From NCBI GenBank assembly GCA_021325145.1, contig JAJPHR010000011.1:32962-96961 (forward strand): a stretch of DNA of 64,000 nucleotides, given 5' to 3'. Below the pieces are notes generated by a model. That model did no database searches, was not told the origin of the DNA, and worked only from the letters and a program-made list of their open reading frames with translations. A program made the position numbers and the translations under genes. This DNA comes from Verrucomicrobiota bacterium. GTDB lineage: Bacteria > Verrucomicrobiota > Verrucomicrobiia > Limisphaerales > Pedosphaeraceae. The first letter of the stretch is position 1, and each line of letters begins with the position of its first letter. This document shows, piece after piece, positions 56,673 to 64,000 of this stretch.

Positions 56673-56783
56673 GCAAGTCTCACTCATTTTAACTCAGCTT
56701 TGCGCAGCGCCCCCCCCGCGCAGTTTTTTCCTGACAGCAGGCGGAACGGATGGTTACTCTCGAACCAGTCAAACCACACAACC

Positions 56784-58715
56784 ATGTACAATAAACCACT
56801 TGCCACCTTACAGTTGGTAATCACGCTCGGAGCGCTCGCCTTGTCTGGCGCGGCGCGGGCCGAAAACTTTCCGGTTGCCTCGCTCGATTTGCGCAGTGTT
56901 GACCAGGAATGGGGCGAAGCGCATCGGGACAAGAGCGTGGACAATCATGAGTTGTCCATCGGCGGCGCGAAATTCAGCGGCGGATTCGGAACGCACGCGC
57001 ACAGCACGTTACGGATCGCCCTGGGCGGGCACGGGGAACGATTCACCGCCAACGTCGGAGTGGATGACGAAGTGGGATCGCGGGGCAGCATCGCGTTCAA
57101 GGTGATCGGCGACGGCAAGACACTTTGGGAAAGCGGCGTGATGCATGGCAGGGAGGCCGCGAAGTCCGTTTCCGTAGGGCTCGAAGGCGTGAAAATGCTC
57201 GTCCTGCGCGTGGACGACGCGGGAGATGGCATCAGCTTCGATCATGCGGATTGGGCGGACGCGACCATCGCAATGACCCAGGGCAAACCCGAAACGATCG
57301 CGATGCCGCACGAGGCGGCGGTGGTGTTGACTCCAAAATCGCCGCCGACTCCGGCGATTCATGGCGCGCAGGTTTTTGGCGTGCGTCCAGGTTCGCCGGT
57401 GCTGCTGGCAATTCCGGCCACGGGCGAGCGGCCCCTGGAGTTCTCCGCCCGTGGTTTGCCGGGCGGGTTGAAACTGGACGCGAAGAGCGGACTGATCACG
57501 GGAGTTTTGGAGAAACCGGGAGTCTATGAGGTGAAGTTGCGGGCCCGGAACAAGCTCGGCAAATCGGAGCGGCCCTTGAAAATCGTCTGCGGCGAAACCA
57601 TCGCGCTCACGCCGCCCATGGGTTGGAATAGCTGGAACGTGTTTGGGTGCGACGTGACCGAGGCCAAGGTGCGCGCCGCGGCGGATGCGATGGTGGCCAG
57701 CGGCTTGAACAGTCATGGCTGGACTTACATCAACATCGACGATTGCTGGGAAGGCGGGCGCGACGCCGAGGGCAACGTGATTTCGAACGAGAAGTTCCCC
57801 GATATGAAGGCGCTGGCGGATTATGTCCACAGCAAGGGATTGCGGATCGGATTGTATTCGTCGCCCGGTCCCAAAACTTGCGCCGGCCGGGAGGGGAGCT
57901 ACCAACACGAGGAACAGGATGCCCGCCGGTACGCCCAGTGGGGCTTTGACTATTTGAAATACGACTGGTGTAGTTATGGGAACATCGCTCCCCGGCCGAA
58001 CCTGGCGGAGATGCAGAAACCTTACGAGGTGATGCGCGCCGCGCTCGCAAAAGCGCCGCGCGATATCGTCTTCAGCCTCTGCCAGTACGGCATGGGCAAC
58101 GTCTGGGAATGGGGCGCGCAGGTGAATGGCAACTGCTGGCGCACGACCGGGGACATCAATGATTCCTGGTACAGCATGTCCGGCATCGGATTTGAGCAGG
58201 CGGGACACGAAAAATACGCGGCCCCGGGCCATTGGAACGACCCCGACATGTTGGTGGTCGGTTATGTGGGCTGGAGCGCCAACGTGCGCCCGACCAAGCT
58301 GACGCCGAACGAACAGTACACGCACATCAGCCTGTGGTGTCTCCTGAGCGCGCCGTTGCTCATCGGCTGCGACATGACGAAACTGGACGATTTCACGTTG
58401 AACCTGCTGACCAACGATGAAGTGCTCGAAGTCAATCAGGACCCCCTGGGCCGCCAGGCCGCGCGCGTAGCGAAGAACGGGCAGCAGGAAGTTTGGGCGA
58501 AAGACCTGGCCGATGGATCGAAAGTGGTGGGTCTGTTCAACCGGGACGAAGATGAAGCCACGGTAAAGGTGAACTGGAGCGACCTGGGCATCAAAGGGCG
58601 GCGTGGCGTGCGCGATCTTTGGCGGCAGAAGGACTTGGGAAAGTGCGACGACGAATTTCAGACCAGCGTCCCGCGGCATGGAGTGGTGTTGGTCAATCTG
58701 TCACCAGCGAAATAA
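56784..58715 (+). CDS. GH27-family alpha-galactosidase with NPCBM domain
   Basis: 643 aa from MYNKPLATLQL with a signal peptide (ITLGALALSGAARA). An NPCBM carbohydrate-binding domain (about 28-165) has ASLDLRSVDQEWGEAHRDKS and GGFGTHAHSTLRIAL. A short Ig-like linker (about 190-270) follows. The GH27 TIM barrel then has TPPMGWNSWNVFGCDV, YINIDDCWEG, the nucleophile Asp in YLKYDWCSYG (near 392), and the acid/base Asp in WRTTGDINDSW (near 457). WNDPDMLVVGYVGWS and LLSAPLLIGCDM follow. A beta-sandwich closes the protein. It is probably periplasmic or secreted and removes terminal alpha-galactose from plant glycans. No PUL-like partner lies beside it. Confidence 0.95.
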   Translation: MYNKPLATLQLVITLGALALSGAARAENFPVASLDLRSVDQEWGEAHRDKSVDNHELSIGGAKFSGGFGTHAHSTLRIALGGHGERFTANVGVDDEVGSRGSIAFKVIGDGKTLWESGVMHGREAAKSVSVGLEGVKMLVLRVDDAGDGISFDHADWADATIAMTQGKPETIAMPHEAAVVLTPKSPPTPAIHGAQVFGVRPGSPVLLAIPATGERPLEFSARGLPGGLKLDAKSGLITGVLEKPGVYEVKLRARNKLGKSERPLKIVCGETIALTPPMGWNSWNVFGCDVTEAKVRAAADAMVASGLNSHGWTYINIDDCWEGGRDAEGNVISNEKFPDMKALADYVHSKGLRIGLYSSPGPKTCAGREGSYQHEEQDARRYAQWGFDYLKYDWCSYGNIAPRPNLAEMQKPYEVMRAALAKAPRDIVFSLCQYGMGNVWEWGAQVNGNCWRTTGDINDSWYSMSGIGFEQAGHEKYAAPGHWNDPDMLVVGYVGWSANVRPTKLTPNEQYTHISLWCLLSAPLLIGCDMTKLDDFTLNLLTNDEVLEVNQDPLGRQAARVAKNGQQEVWAKDLADGSKVVGLFNRDEDEATVKVNWSDLGIKGRRGVRDLWRQKDLGKCDDEFQTSVPRHGVVLVNLSPAK

Positions 58716-58767
58716 AGGCCAAGCCGCTGGCATGCCCACAGGGTGCCGCGGGTGTGATTAAAAGGGG

Positions 58768-59477
58768 ACGGCGTGCAGAGGACTGCCCGCCCTGCCACCG
58801 TGTTGCCGGTAGGGCGCGCACTCCTGTGCGCGCCGCCTCAGGCCCCCAGGCGTATTCACTAAGGACGCGGGTATCATAGAACCGTTCAGGGTCCGTGAGC
58901 AGGTCCAACGGAACTACCCAAGCCTGATTTTCCGACCCGCTGGGTCGCCTGTGCTTTCCATGAACTGTTTTGTAGCTCATTGAAGATCAACCATACCTAT
59001 TCGGAACGCCCTAAATCGTTTCGGGGGGACGGCGTGCAGAGGACTGCCCGCCCTACCACCGTGTTGCCGGTAGGGCGCGCACTCCTGTGCGCGCCGCCGC
59101 AGGCCCTAGGCGCATTCATTAATCACGCGTGTATAATCGAACCGTTCATGGTCCGTGAGCAGGTCCAACGGAACAGGGAACTACCCAAGCCTGATTTTCC
59201 GACCTGTTGGGTCGCCTGTGCTTTCCATGAACTGTTTTGTAGCTCATTGAACATCAACCATACCGATTCGGAACGCCCTAAATCGTTTCGGGGGACGGCG
59301 TGCAGAGGACTGCCCGCCCTACCACCGTGTGCCGGGTGGGGCGCGCACTCCTGTGCGCGCCGCCGCGAGCCCCAGGCGCATTCATTAATGACGCGTGTAT
59401 AATCGAACCTTTCCTGGTCCGTGAGCAGGTCCAGCGGAACAGGGAACTACCCAAGCCTGATTTTCCGACCCGCTGGA
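58768..59477 (+). repeat. Tandem array of three ~260-bp units
   Basis: Units start at 58768, 59028 and 59294 with GACGGCGTGCAGAGGACTGC; lengths are 260, 266 and 184 (last truncated near CCGACCCGCTGG). Each has a GC-rich R-family part (GGTAGGGCGCGCACTCC), then GTATAATCGAACC (GTATCATAGAACC in unit 1), GTCCGTGAGCAGGTCC, and a small hairpin CGACCCGCTGGGTCG. The 6-bp difference is an extra AGGGAA-type insert in unit 2. Confidence 0.85.
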
Positions 59478-59511
59478 TTAATTTCTCCACCCTCGTCTCA
59501 CCCATTCGCCA

Positions 59512-59529
59512 CGTGGGTTGAAACCCACG
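59512..59529. repeat. Short perfect palindrome
   Basis: CGTGGGTT (59512-59519) and AACCCACG (59522-59529) form an 8-bp hairpin around GA, followed by GCTAC. This looks like another dispersed palindrome type, upstream of the SLATT-like gene. Confidence 0.5.
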
Positions 59530-59714
59530 GCTACTGTCAAGGGACGCTCCGCGACCGGGACAGTCATCTCCGAATCTGTGGGGCAAAAGAGGAGGTTCAA
59601 ACTGGAAAGCACCCCAATATTAGGGTAATACCGACCTGCCTCGCGGCTTTACAAATAGGGGGGCACGGCTTATTCTGCTACTGCCATTTGCAATGTGCGG
59701 GAAGGAGTTGCAGT

Positions 59715-60272
59715 ATGCCTGAGAATCTCCAACGGCCAAAAATTTTCGATTTGCTTTTCGGAGTCAGAAGGTCGGTTCGTTATCATGTGCGGCGGCGAAG
59801 GTTCTTCGGTCGCGCGCGGAAGCTCATTACTTTTCTGACGGCGATGGCCGGCGTGGCGACGCTGGCGCTCGTGTTGGCGAAAGTTGATCCGCGCTGGGTC
59901 CTGGGCGCGGCGGTGCTGGTGAGCCTGACTGGAGTCATCGATCTGGTTCTCGACACAGCGGGCGGCGCGAGGCTCCACGGCGAGCTGGCGCGGCGGTTTA
60001 TCGAGTTGGAGATGGACATGGTCGAAGCGGGGGAGAACATCGCCGATCAGCAGTTGCGGGAGTTTGCGAAGCGGCGGTTGCGGATCGAACTGGATGAGCC
60101 GCCCACCATGCGCGTGCTGGATTGCGTGTGTCACAACGAACTCGTCCAGGCCATGGGACAAGGCCGGGAATACGAGGTGAATTTGACCCGGATGCAGCGG
60201 TTCTTTGCCAATTTCCTGGACATCTGTCCGGGGCAGATTCGCGCCCTCAGTGTAGCGCCAGCCGAGCGGTGA
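59715..60272 (+). CDS. SLATT-like two-TM membrane protein
   Basis: 185 aa from MPENLQRPKIF with a good ribosome site (GAAGGAG). A basic N-terminal helix (RSVRYHVRRRRFFGRARK) leads into two adjacent TM helices (about 38-55 and 61-80). A cytosolic helical part follows, with GGARLHGELARRFIELEMDM and RIELDEPPTMRVLDCVCHNE. The layout (basic R-x-H/R-R-F motif, TM pair, long helices, E-P and H-N motifs) is that of SLATT proteins, predicted membrane effectors of nucleotide-sensing conflict systems. The identification is by pattern only. No SMODS, SLOG or other sensor gene is adjacent. Its end overlaps the convergent rhomboid gene by 26 nt. Confidence 0.6.
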   Translation: MPENLQRPKIFDLLFGVRRSVRYHVRRRRFFGRARKLITFLTAMAGVATLALVLAKVDPRWVLGAAVLVSLTGVIDLVLDTAGGARLHGELARRFIELEMDMVEAGENIADQQLREFAKRRLRIELDEPPTMRVLDCVCHNELVQAMGQGREYEVNLTRMQRFFANFLDICPGQIRALSVAPAER

Positions 60273-61149
60273 GGCCGACGAGGACGGCCAGGCAGGTGAT
60301 GGCGGTTGCATTGATTTTGAAGCCATGCAAATCTTCGCCGGGAGCAAAGTTCAACGCAGCCCCCAGCGCCAACCCGCTGAGGAAACCACCCAGGTGAACC
60401 ACCGCATCGCTTTCCGGTGAAAGACCAAACAAGATGAAGAGCATGATTCCCGCGGCCAGGCCGCCGAGCCAATATTTCAAGGGCCGGGCGGCGCGGCGAG
60501 GAGCCAGGGACTGGACTGCCAGCAGACCGAGCGCGCCCATGATCATGCCGGACGAACCCAGGCCGTGGGCTGACGCCGGATGAACCAGCAGAAAAGCGAG
60601 ATTGCCTCCCGCCCCAGCCAGGTATGCGGCCAGAAGTCCCAGGCCGGCGCCAAAGCGTCCCATGACCAGGCCGAGCAAGGCGATTCCCAGCGAGAGGTTC
60701 GTGGCCAGATGACCCAGATCGGCATGCAGCAGCATGGCGGTAAAGAGACGCCACCATTCGCCATGCAGTACAGCCGCCTTGTTCATCACGCCAGCTTCGA
60801 CGACATTCGGATTGATCGTGCTGAACCAATACGTCAGCCCGAGCACCAAAGCCCACAACACGCTGCCCCAGTGAAACGAGAGATGGGGCCACGGCAAAGG
60901 TTCAACCCACGCCCAGCCGCGGTTCTCGATCCGGTATTGGCGCAGGTTCCTTAATGCGGTCGGGTAATCCTTCAACTCGACGATAAGCCCCCAGTCTTCG
61001 CCTGTATCTGAAACATCGATGGTGCTCTCGATTCCCTGGCTGGCAAGCACCAGTCCCCACTCCATGGCCTGCCGGCGGGAACGGACTGCGATCCTGCCCT
61101 GGCTGGGATGCAAGGCTGCGATTGCCGAACTGGAGGACTCAGGTTCCAT
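60247..61149 (-). CDS. Rhomboid family intramembrane serine protease
   Basis: 300 aa from MEPESSSSAIAAL. A soluble N-terminal segment (about 1-90) is followed by six or more TM helices. Rhomboid signatures: WWRLFTAMLLHADLGHLATN (the H-x-x-x-N region), the catalytic Ser in HGLGSSGMIMGALG near residue 200, and His in VVHLGGFLSGLALG near 248. It cleaves TM substrates in the inner membrane; the substrate is unknown. Its ATG is 5 nt from R-family repeat copy 4, so the promoter must lie in or beyond the repeat. Its 3' end overlaps the SLATT-like gene (convergent). Confidence 0.93.
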   Translation of the reverse strand: MEPESSSSAIAALHPSQGRIAVRSRRQAMEWGLVLASQGIESTIDVSDTGEDWGLIVELKDYPTALRNLRQYRIENRGWAWVEPLPWPHLSFHWGSVLWALVLGLTYWFSTINPNVVEAGVMNKAAVLHGEWWRLFTAMLLHADLGHLATNLSLGIALLGLVMGRFGAGLGLLAAYLAGAGGNLAFLLVHPASAHGLGSSGMIMGALGLLAVQSLAPRRAARPLKYWLGGLAAGIMLFILFGLSPESDAVVHLGGFLSGLALGAALNFAPGEDLHGFKINATAITCLAVLVGLTARLALH

Positions 61150-61153
61150 GAGC

Positions 61154-61238
61154 TTGGAACCTATCCCGGTAGGGTGGGCAGTCCTCTGCCCGCCGTCGGC
61201 GCGCACGGAGTGACGCGCCCTGCCGAGATAGGCTCTTG
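61154..61238 (-). repeat. Dispersed GC-rich repeat family R, copy 4 (inverted)
   Basis: Read on the minus strand it begins AAGAGCCTATCTCGGCAGGG and ends GGGATAGGTTCCAA, with CACTCCGTGCGCGCCGAC inside. It sits immediately upstream of the rhomboid gene. Confidence 0.8.
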
Positions 61239-61384
61239 GGTATTTTAACTCATTCCCGGAGAAATGTCAGGACTTGGCTTTTTGGAACTGTTTATGCTAA
61301 TCGTAAGTTGGCGGCCGGGAGTTCCAGTCGCCGTGGGTGCAAAATTGCGCGGGTCGCATTGAATGGTTATATTCGAAAAAAGCC

Positions 61385-62113
61385 ATGAACATGATCCAAC
61401 CCAATTGCCGGGTCCAGTTTACGGCGCAGGATGTGGACTTCGTTTTGGAGGTCTTGGGGCGCCGGCTCGGGGCGGCGGATTGCCTGGTAAAATTGCTCGC
61501 GGACGAGGAAACGCGGGACCTCATCCTTGACGACGAAACCTTGTTTCGCGCCCTTTTGGAGCGGCGCGGCTGTTTGCGGGTGTCGTCGCGCTTCTACTTC
61601 TACGTGCTCGTTCGCCACGTCTTCAAACGTTCGGACATCCATGATCGCTCCGTGGCGGATTACGTCGCCGAGGTCCTGGCGGCGTTTTCGGACGCGCGGC
61701 GGGCGGAGTGCATCATTCCCGGGCAGGCCGCGCCGCTGGATTACTTTTTCGAAATGGTTTCGGCGCTGCAAACCGCCGATGAGCGAACCAGCTTTTTGCT
61801 CAGGGTGCACATAGGTAACCACTCGCTGTTTCTGTCCGGCGTGTTTCCGGAACGCATTCGCTTCCGCGCCGAGGCTCGTGGCTTTCCCGACCTCAAGTAT
61901 TATGAACAGTTGGGCCAAACCCATTATCGTCTCGCGGGCGAGCATCGCCTGGCCCAGCGTTACCGAATGGAAGGCATCTTGCGGACCCTCGCCGAGCGGT
62001 TCCAAACCACCCGCCGCGCGCTGAACGACATGGCCGACCGGCTCCTGGCCATCGGCGATCCAGATTATCCGCTGCACGTCGTGTTCGGCGGCGACAAAGA
62101 AAAGCTGCCGTAA
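61385..62113 (+). CDS. Uncharacterised cytosolic protein
   Basis: 242 aa from MNMIQPNCRVQF. Predominantly helical, no signal or TM, rich in Arg, Leu and Phe. Notable segments: QDVDFVLEVLGRRLGAADCL, LDDETLFRALLERRGCLRVS, SRFYFYVLVRHVFKRSDI, LLRVHIGNHSLFLSGVFPER, and YYEQLGQTHYRLAGEHRLAQ. I do not recognise a family, though it looks like a conserved folded domain rather than a chance frame. It stands alone between the rhomboid and HAD genes. Confidence 0.65.
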   Translation: MNMIQPNCRVQFTAQDVDFVLEVLGRRLGAADCLVKLLADEETRDLILDDETLFRALLERRGCLRVSSRFYFYVLVRHVFKRSDIHDRSVADYVAEVLAAFSDARRAECIIPGQAAPLDYFFEMVSALQTADERTSFLLRVHIGNHSLFLSGVFPERIRFRAEARGFPDLKYYEQLGQTHYRLAGEHRLAQRYRMEGILRTLAERFQTTRRALNDMADRLLAIGDPDYPLHVVFGGDKEKLP

Positions 62114-62133
62114 CAAACAAGGCCTCGCTGAAC

Positions 62134-62148
62134 GGAGCGCAGAGCTCC
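62134..62148. repeat. GGAGCGC-type short repeat
   Basis: GGAGCGCAGAGCTCC, near-palindromic, in the 58-nt gap between the unknown gene and the HAD gene. Related to 10112-10144, 51076-51090 and 63855-63869. Confidence 0.45.
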
Positions 62149-62171
62149 CCACCTTCCCGGCCCCGCCGGAA

Positions 62172-62786
62172 TCAGCCCAGCAACCCGAGCCGCTTCACCG
62201 CCGCCCAGCTTCGCTCCGGAGTCTCCTGTAAAATAACCTGCCACCTTCGCTCCGACCCAGCCGCAACATTCTCCGGGCGGTCATCCAGATAAAGGATCTC
62301 CGCCTCGCGTCGTCCCGTTTTTTCCTCCACCACCTCGTAAAGCCTCGCGTGCGGCTTCATCGCGCCATGTTGGTAGGAAAGGATGTAATCGTCGAAGTTG
62401 CTGAAAAAAGGAAAGTTTTTTCGAATATGCGCAATGGCCAATTCGTTCGTGTTGGAAAAGATAAAGACCGGCACTTTTTTTTGGCGCAAGGACGCGTGCA
62501 ATTCCACCATGGCCGGAATGGGCTCGAAAATGTCGCCGAAAATCCGCCCGAATTCCTCGAGGTCCCCGCGAAAACCAGTCCCCGCGCGGACTTCGTCGAA
62601 AAACTGTTCCTTGGTCATCAAGCCGGTTTCGTAGCGAAAGAGCAGGGGAGAATGGTCCAGGAATTCGCGGACTCGAATCGGATCGCTCGTGCCCCGCGCA
62701 GCGATTTTGCGCGCGGCAATTCCATAATCGAACTCGACCAGCACCTTGCCAAGATCAAACACAACCACTTCCGGCGTTTTCTGCAT
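62172..62786 (-). CDS. HAD-IA family phosphatase (YihX-like)
   Basis: 204 aa. Motif I VVFDLGKVLVEFDYG has the nucleophile Asp; the second Asp is replaced by Gly, as in YihX-type enzymes. Motif II is FIFSNTNE. Motif III is the Lys in GAMKPHARLYEVV, and motif IV is ILYLDDRPENV. The cap is a small helical insert (FLDHSPLLFRYETGLMTKEQ). It is predicted to hydrolyse small phosphomonoesters, possibly sugar phosphates; the substrate is not determined by sequence. No operon partner. Confidence 0.9.
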   Translation of the reverse strand: MQKTPEVVVFDLGKVLVEFDYGIAARKIAARGTSDPIRVREFLDHSPLLFRYETGLMTKEQFFDEVRAGTGFRGDLEEFGRIFGDIFEPIPAMVELHASLRQKKVPVFIFSNTNELAIAHIRKNFPFFSNFDDYILSYQHGAMKPHARLYEVVEEKTGRREAEILYLDDRPENVAAGSERRWQVILQETPERSWAAVKRLGLLG

Positions 62787-63071
62787 TGATGAAGCTTACT
62801 TTGCGGCCGCGGGGAAATGAACTCCAAAAATGTTTATCCCGATAACGCCTGAGTCATGGCGGCTTTCTCATTATCTGCGGCCGTCTCCGAATCTGTGGGA
62901 ATGGTGCAATTGCGACCGCCCTGGCCTCAAGCGCTTCCCGCAACTCGTTCACGGCCCAACGAGGCGGAGCACTGGCGGCGATTTTATCGTCCGGGTCCAC
63001 AACGATTGATATGCCCCGGCTTTCACTAAAATGGCATCAGACAACAAACACACCGAGAGCGCCAACGGCGC

Positions 63072-63180
63072 GGCTCCATACCAGCCTTGGGCAACGCCCA
63101 AGGTTTCCTGTCGCAAACACCATGAGGGCTGTAAGCCCGGCCCAGTTCACCCTTTGGGTCAGCACGAGCCAAACAACGCC
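63072..63180. repeat. Palindrome-bearing repeat next to the transposase remnant
   Basis: CCTTGGGC (63085-63092) and GCCCAAGG (63096-63103) form an 8-bp stem around AAC, followed by ACCATGAGGGCTGTAAGCCC and GTTCACCCTTTGGGTCAGCA. It reads as a dispersed repeat fused to the transposase fragment. Confidence 0.45.
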
Positions 63181-63185
63181 GGGTC

Positions 63186-63372
63186 GATGAACCGCGCCAT
63201 TGGCCCTTTAAGCAAAAAGCTGGAAAACTTTGAGGCTGCGGTTGCCCTGAACCTCTGCTATTACAACTTCTGCAAGGTCCATGGCGCAATCCGTTGCACC
63301 CCCGCCCAAGAGGCTGGCGTTGAACAAAGCCAATGGACGGTTGCAGAATTAGTGGAACGCTGTGGTGAATAA
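63186..63372 (+). pseudogene. Transposase remnant, C-terminal part (IS1-like DDE family)
   Basis: About 61 residues beginning MNRAIGPLSKKLENFEAAVA followed by LNLCYYNFCKVHGAIRCTPA and QEAGVEQSQWTVAELVERC. The pattern SKKLEN-x9-YNFC-x2-H-x4-TPA-x2-AG-x4-WT is the C-terminal end of IS1-like DDE transposases common as ISNCY-type copies. The catalytic core is missing and replaced upstream by an unrelated repeat, so this is a decayed fragment. No terminal inverted repeats were identified. Confidence 0.7.
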
Positions 63373-63658
63373 AGAATACATAGAACATCTCATGCAGGCT
63401 ATCCTTCACTTGCATCAGGCCGATTCGGTTCACGTCGAATCGGTTCCTGTGCATGAAGAATTCCGGTGGAAAGGGGGCGTGGCAGTGCTTGATTTGAAGA
63501 ACCACCCCAAAGCCAAGCGGGTTTACGCATGGTCGCATCGGGACGTGAAGCGCGGCCAGGACGAGCGGTTTGTTGCAGCCTTGGAGATTCCGCCAGTGGA
63601 TTCACCACAGACAGCCGTCAAGGTGGCGATTGCTGCGGAAGCGAAAGGAAAGGAATGA
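63362..63658 (+). CDS. Small protein of unknown function beside the transposase remnant
   Basis: 98 aa from GTG 63362 (or GTG 63365, or ATG 63392). Seen: IEHLMQAILHLHQADSVHVE, VHEEFRWKGGVAVLDLKNHP, AKRVYAWSHRD, and a tail EIPPVDSPQTAVKVAIAAEA. No signal or TM. It overlaps the transposase remnant stop by 11 nt and the next start by 4 nt (ATGA), so the two small genes are probably one unit. No family recognised. Confidence 0.6.
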   Translation: MVNKEYIEHLMQAILHLHQADSVHVESVPVHEEFRWKGGVAVLDLKNHPKAKRVYAWSHRDVKRGQDERFVAALEIPPVDSPQTAVKVAIAAEAKGKE

Positions 63659-63825
63659 ATAAGAAGCTGACCTACGCCATAATCTTGGTTCAGTTTGTCA
63701 TCATCTTTTATGCCCTCACAAAACTGACGCATGATCAAAAATATGTGTGGCGCGGCATGGCAATCGTGATTGGAATCTCAATAGTCGTGGGTAGCTTGGG
63801 TGCTTTTCTAAAAAAATCAAATTAG
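63655..63825 (+). CDS. Small two-TM membrane protein of unknown function
   Basis: 56 aa from MNKKLTYAIILVQFV with ribosome site AAAGGAAAGG. Two hydrophobic helices (about 7-22 and 35-51: GMAIVIGISIVVGSLGAFL), a short loop KLTHDQKYVWR, and the tail KKSN. Start and upstream stop overlap as ATGA, suggesting coupling to the 98-aa gene. Function unknown. Confidence 0.65.
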   Translation: MNKKLTYAIILVQFVIIFYALTKLTHDQKYVWRGMAIVIGISIVVGSLGAFLKKSN

Positions 63826-64000
63826 GACACTACCCATTGGCCCGTCACCAACACGGAGCTCCGCGCTCCGCCCGGTAATAAGAGCCACACTCGCTTAGCC
63901 GGAACAATTCAGTTGGAAAAGCGCCACCGATCAGGAACTGATTGGTGGTAGATGAAAACAACACAATCCTCGGGCACACGCCCGGTTCACCAAACGGTGG
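63826..64000. other. Terminal non-coding stretch with GGAGCGC-type repeat
   Basis: GGAGCTCCGCGCTCC at 63855-63869 is another member of the short palindromic family. An ATG at 63952 opens a frame to the window edge (MKTTQSSGTRPVHQTV), too short to judge. Confidence 0.4.

Larger units (their letters stand above)
58716..59714. other. Repeat-filled intergenic kilobase upstream of the SLATT-like gene
   Basis: No convincing gene. It contains three tandem units of about 260 bp (58768-59477), an 8-bp palindrome (59512-59529) and a 16-base sequence TCTCCGAATCTGTGGG (59564-59579) that recurs at 62884-62899. GAAGGAG at 59701-59707 is the ribosome site of the next gene. Confidence 0.65.

Noticed and set aside
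57009..58679. 556-codon minus-strand frame opposite the GH27 gene
   Set aside because: Antisense shadow; no domain, and GH27 catalytic motifs are on the plus strand.
58768..59477. Possible CRISPR array
   Set aside because: Units are about 260 bp and almost wholly identical, with no short repeat/unique spacer alternation and no cas genes.
1..64000. tRNA, rRNA and riboswitch genes
   Set aside because: Scanned by eye for T-loop (GGTTCGA) and cloverleaf patterns and for Mn, cobalamin or other riboswitch cores before terC and hpnJ; none could be supported. A tRNAscan-SE and Infernal run would decide.

Overview
The window reads as a chromosomal segment of a Gram-negative bacterium of the Verrucomicrobiota, most like the Pedosphaera / Limisphaerales group. 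This is an inference from gene style: type II secretion-like pseudopilins, Reg_prop sensor kinases, very large secreted beta-rich proteins, a zinc-ribbon Ser/Thr kinase with WD40 repeats, hopanoid radical-SAM genes, an RND metal pump, and many dispersed palindromic repeats. No rRNA, tRNA, CRISPR array, phage module or intact transposon was recognised.

Layout. 1-3.4 kb: 3' end of a PPK2-type polyphosphate kinase, a pseudopilin, a GNAT acetyltransferase and glnS. 3.5-5.2 kb: a two-gene unit (outer-membrane beta-barrel-like protein and a small c-type cytochrome) behind a Fur-box-like palindrome. 5.2-12.3 kb: a six-gene minus-strand CusCBA-type metal efflux operon with three separate small metal-binding modules. 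12.5-36.1 kb: a long plus-strand run. It starts with a Reg_prop histidine kinase and its NarL-type regulator, continues with a DUF4185-like protein and three giant secreted proteins (2115, about 1190 and 1057 aa), and ends with a membrane Ser/Thr kinase carrying WD40 repeats, then recJ. 36.1-41.2 kb: a 1682-aa sensor kinase with a discoidin-like and OB-like extracytoplasmic part. 41.3-45.2 kb: yajC-secDF-terC. 46.4-50.7 kb: an FHA/zinc protein, a hybrid kinase and a divergent single-domain response regulator. 51.2-55.6 kb: an RsmH-family methyltransferase, then hpnH and hpnJ with a small conserved lipoprotein. 55.6-62.8 kb: a TPR protein, a GH27 alpha-galactosidase, a repeat-rich kilobase, a SLATT-like two-TM protein overlapping a rhomboid protease, an unknown protein and a HAD phosphatase. 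63.0-64.0 kb: a transposase remnant and two small genes.

The strongest unexplained signals are these. (1) Several families of short palindromic repeats occur between genes and, unusually, inside reading frames (sensor kinase, cusB, TPR gene, probably the WD40 kinase). (2) Two intergenic arrays of TTAATT are phased at 10 bp. (3) Three tandem units of about 260 bp lie upstream of the SLATT-like gene. (4) The run of kinase, secreted giants and kinase may be one surface-sensing or adhesion system whose two signalling proteins both carry beta-propellers. (5) terC sits in the secDF operon. Functions for the giant proteins are not assigned.
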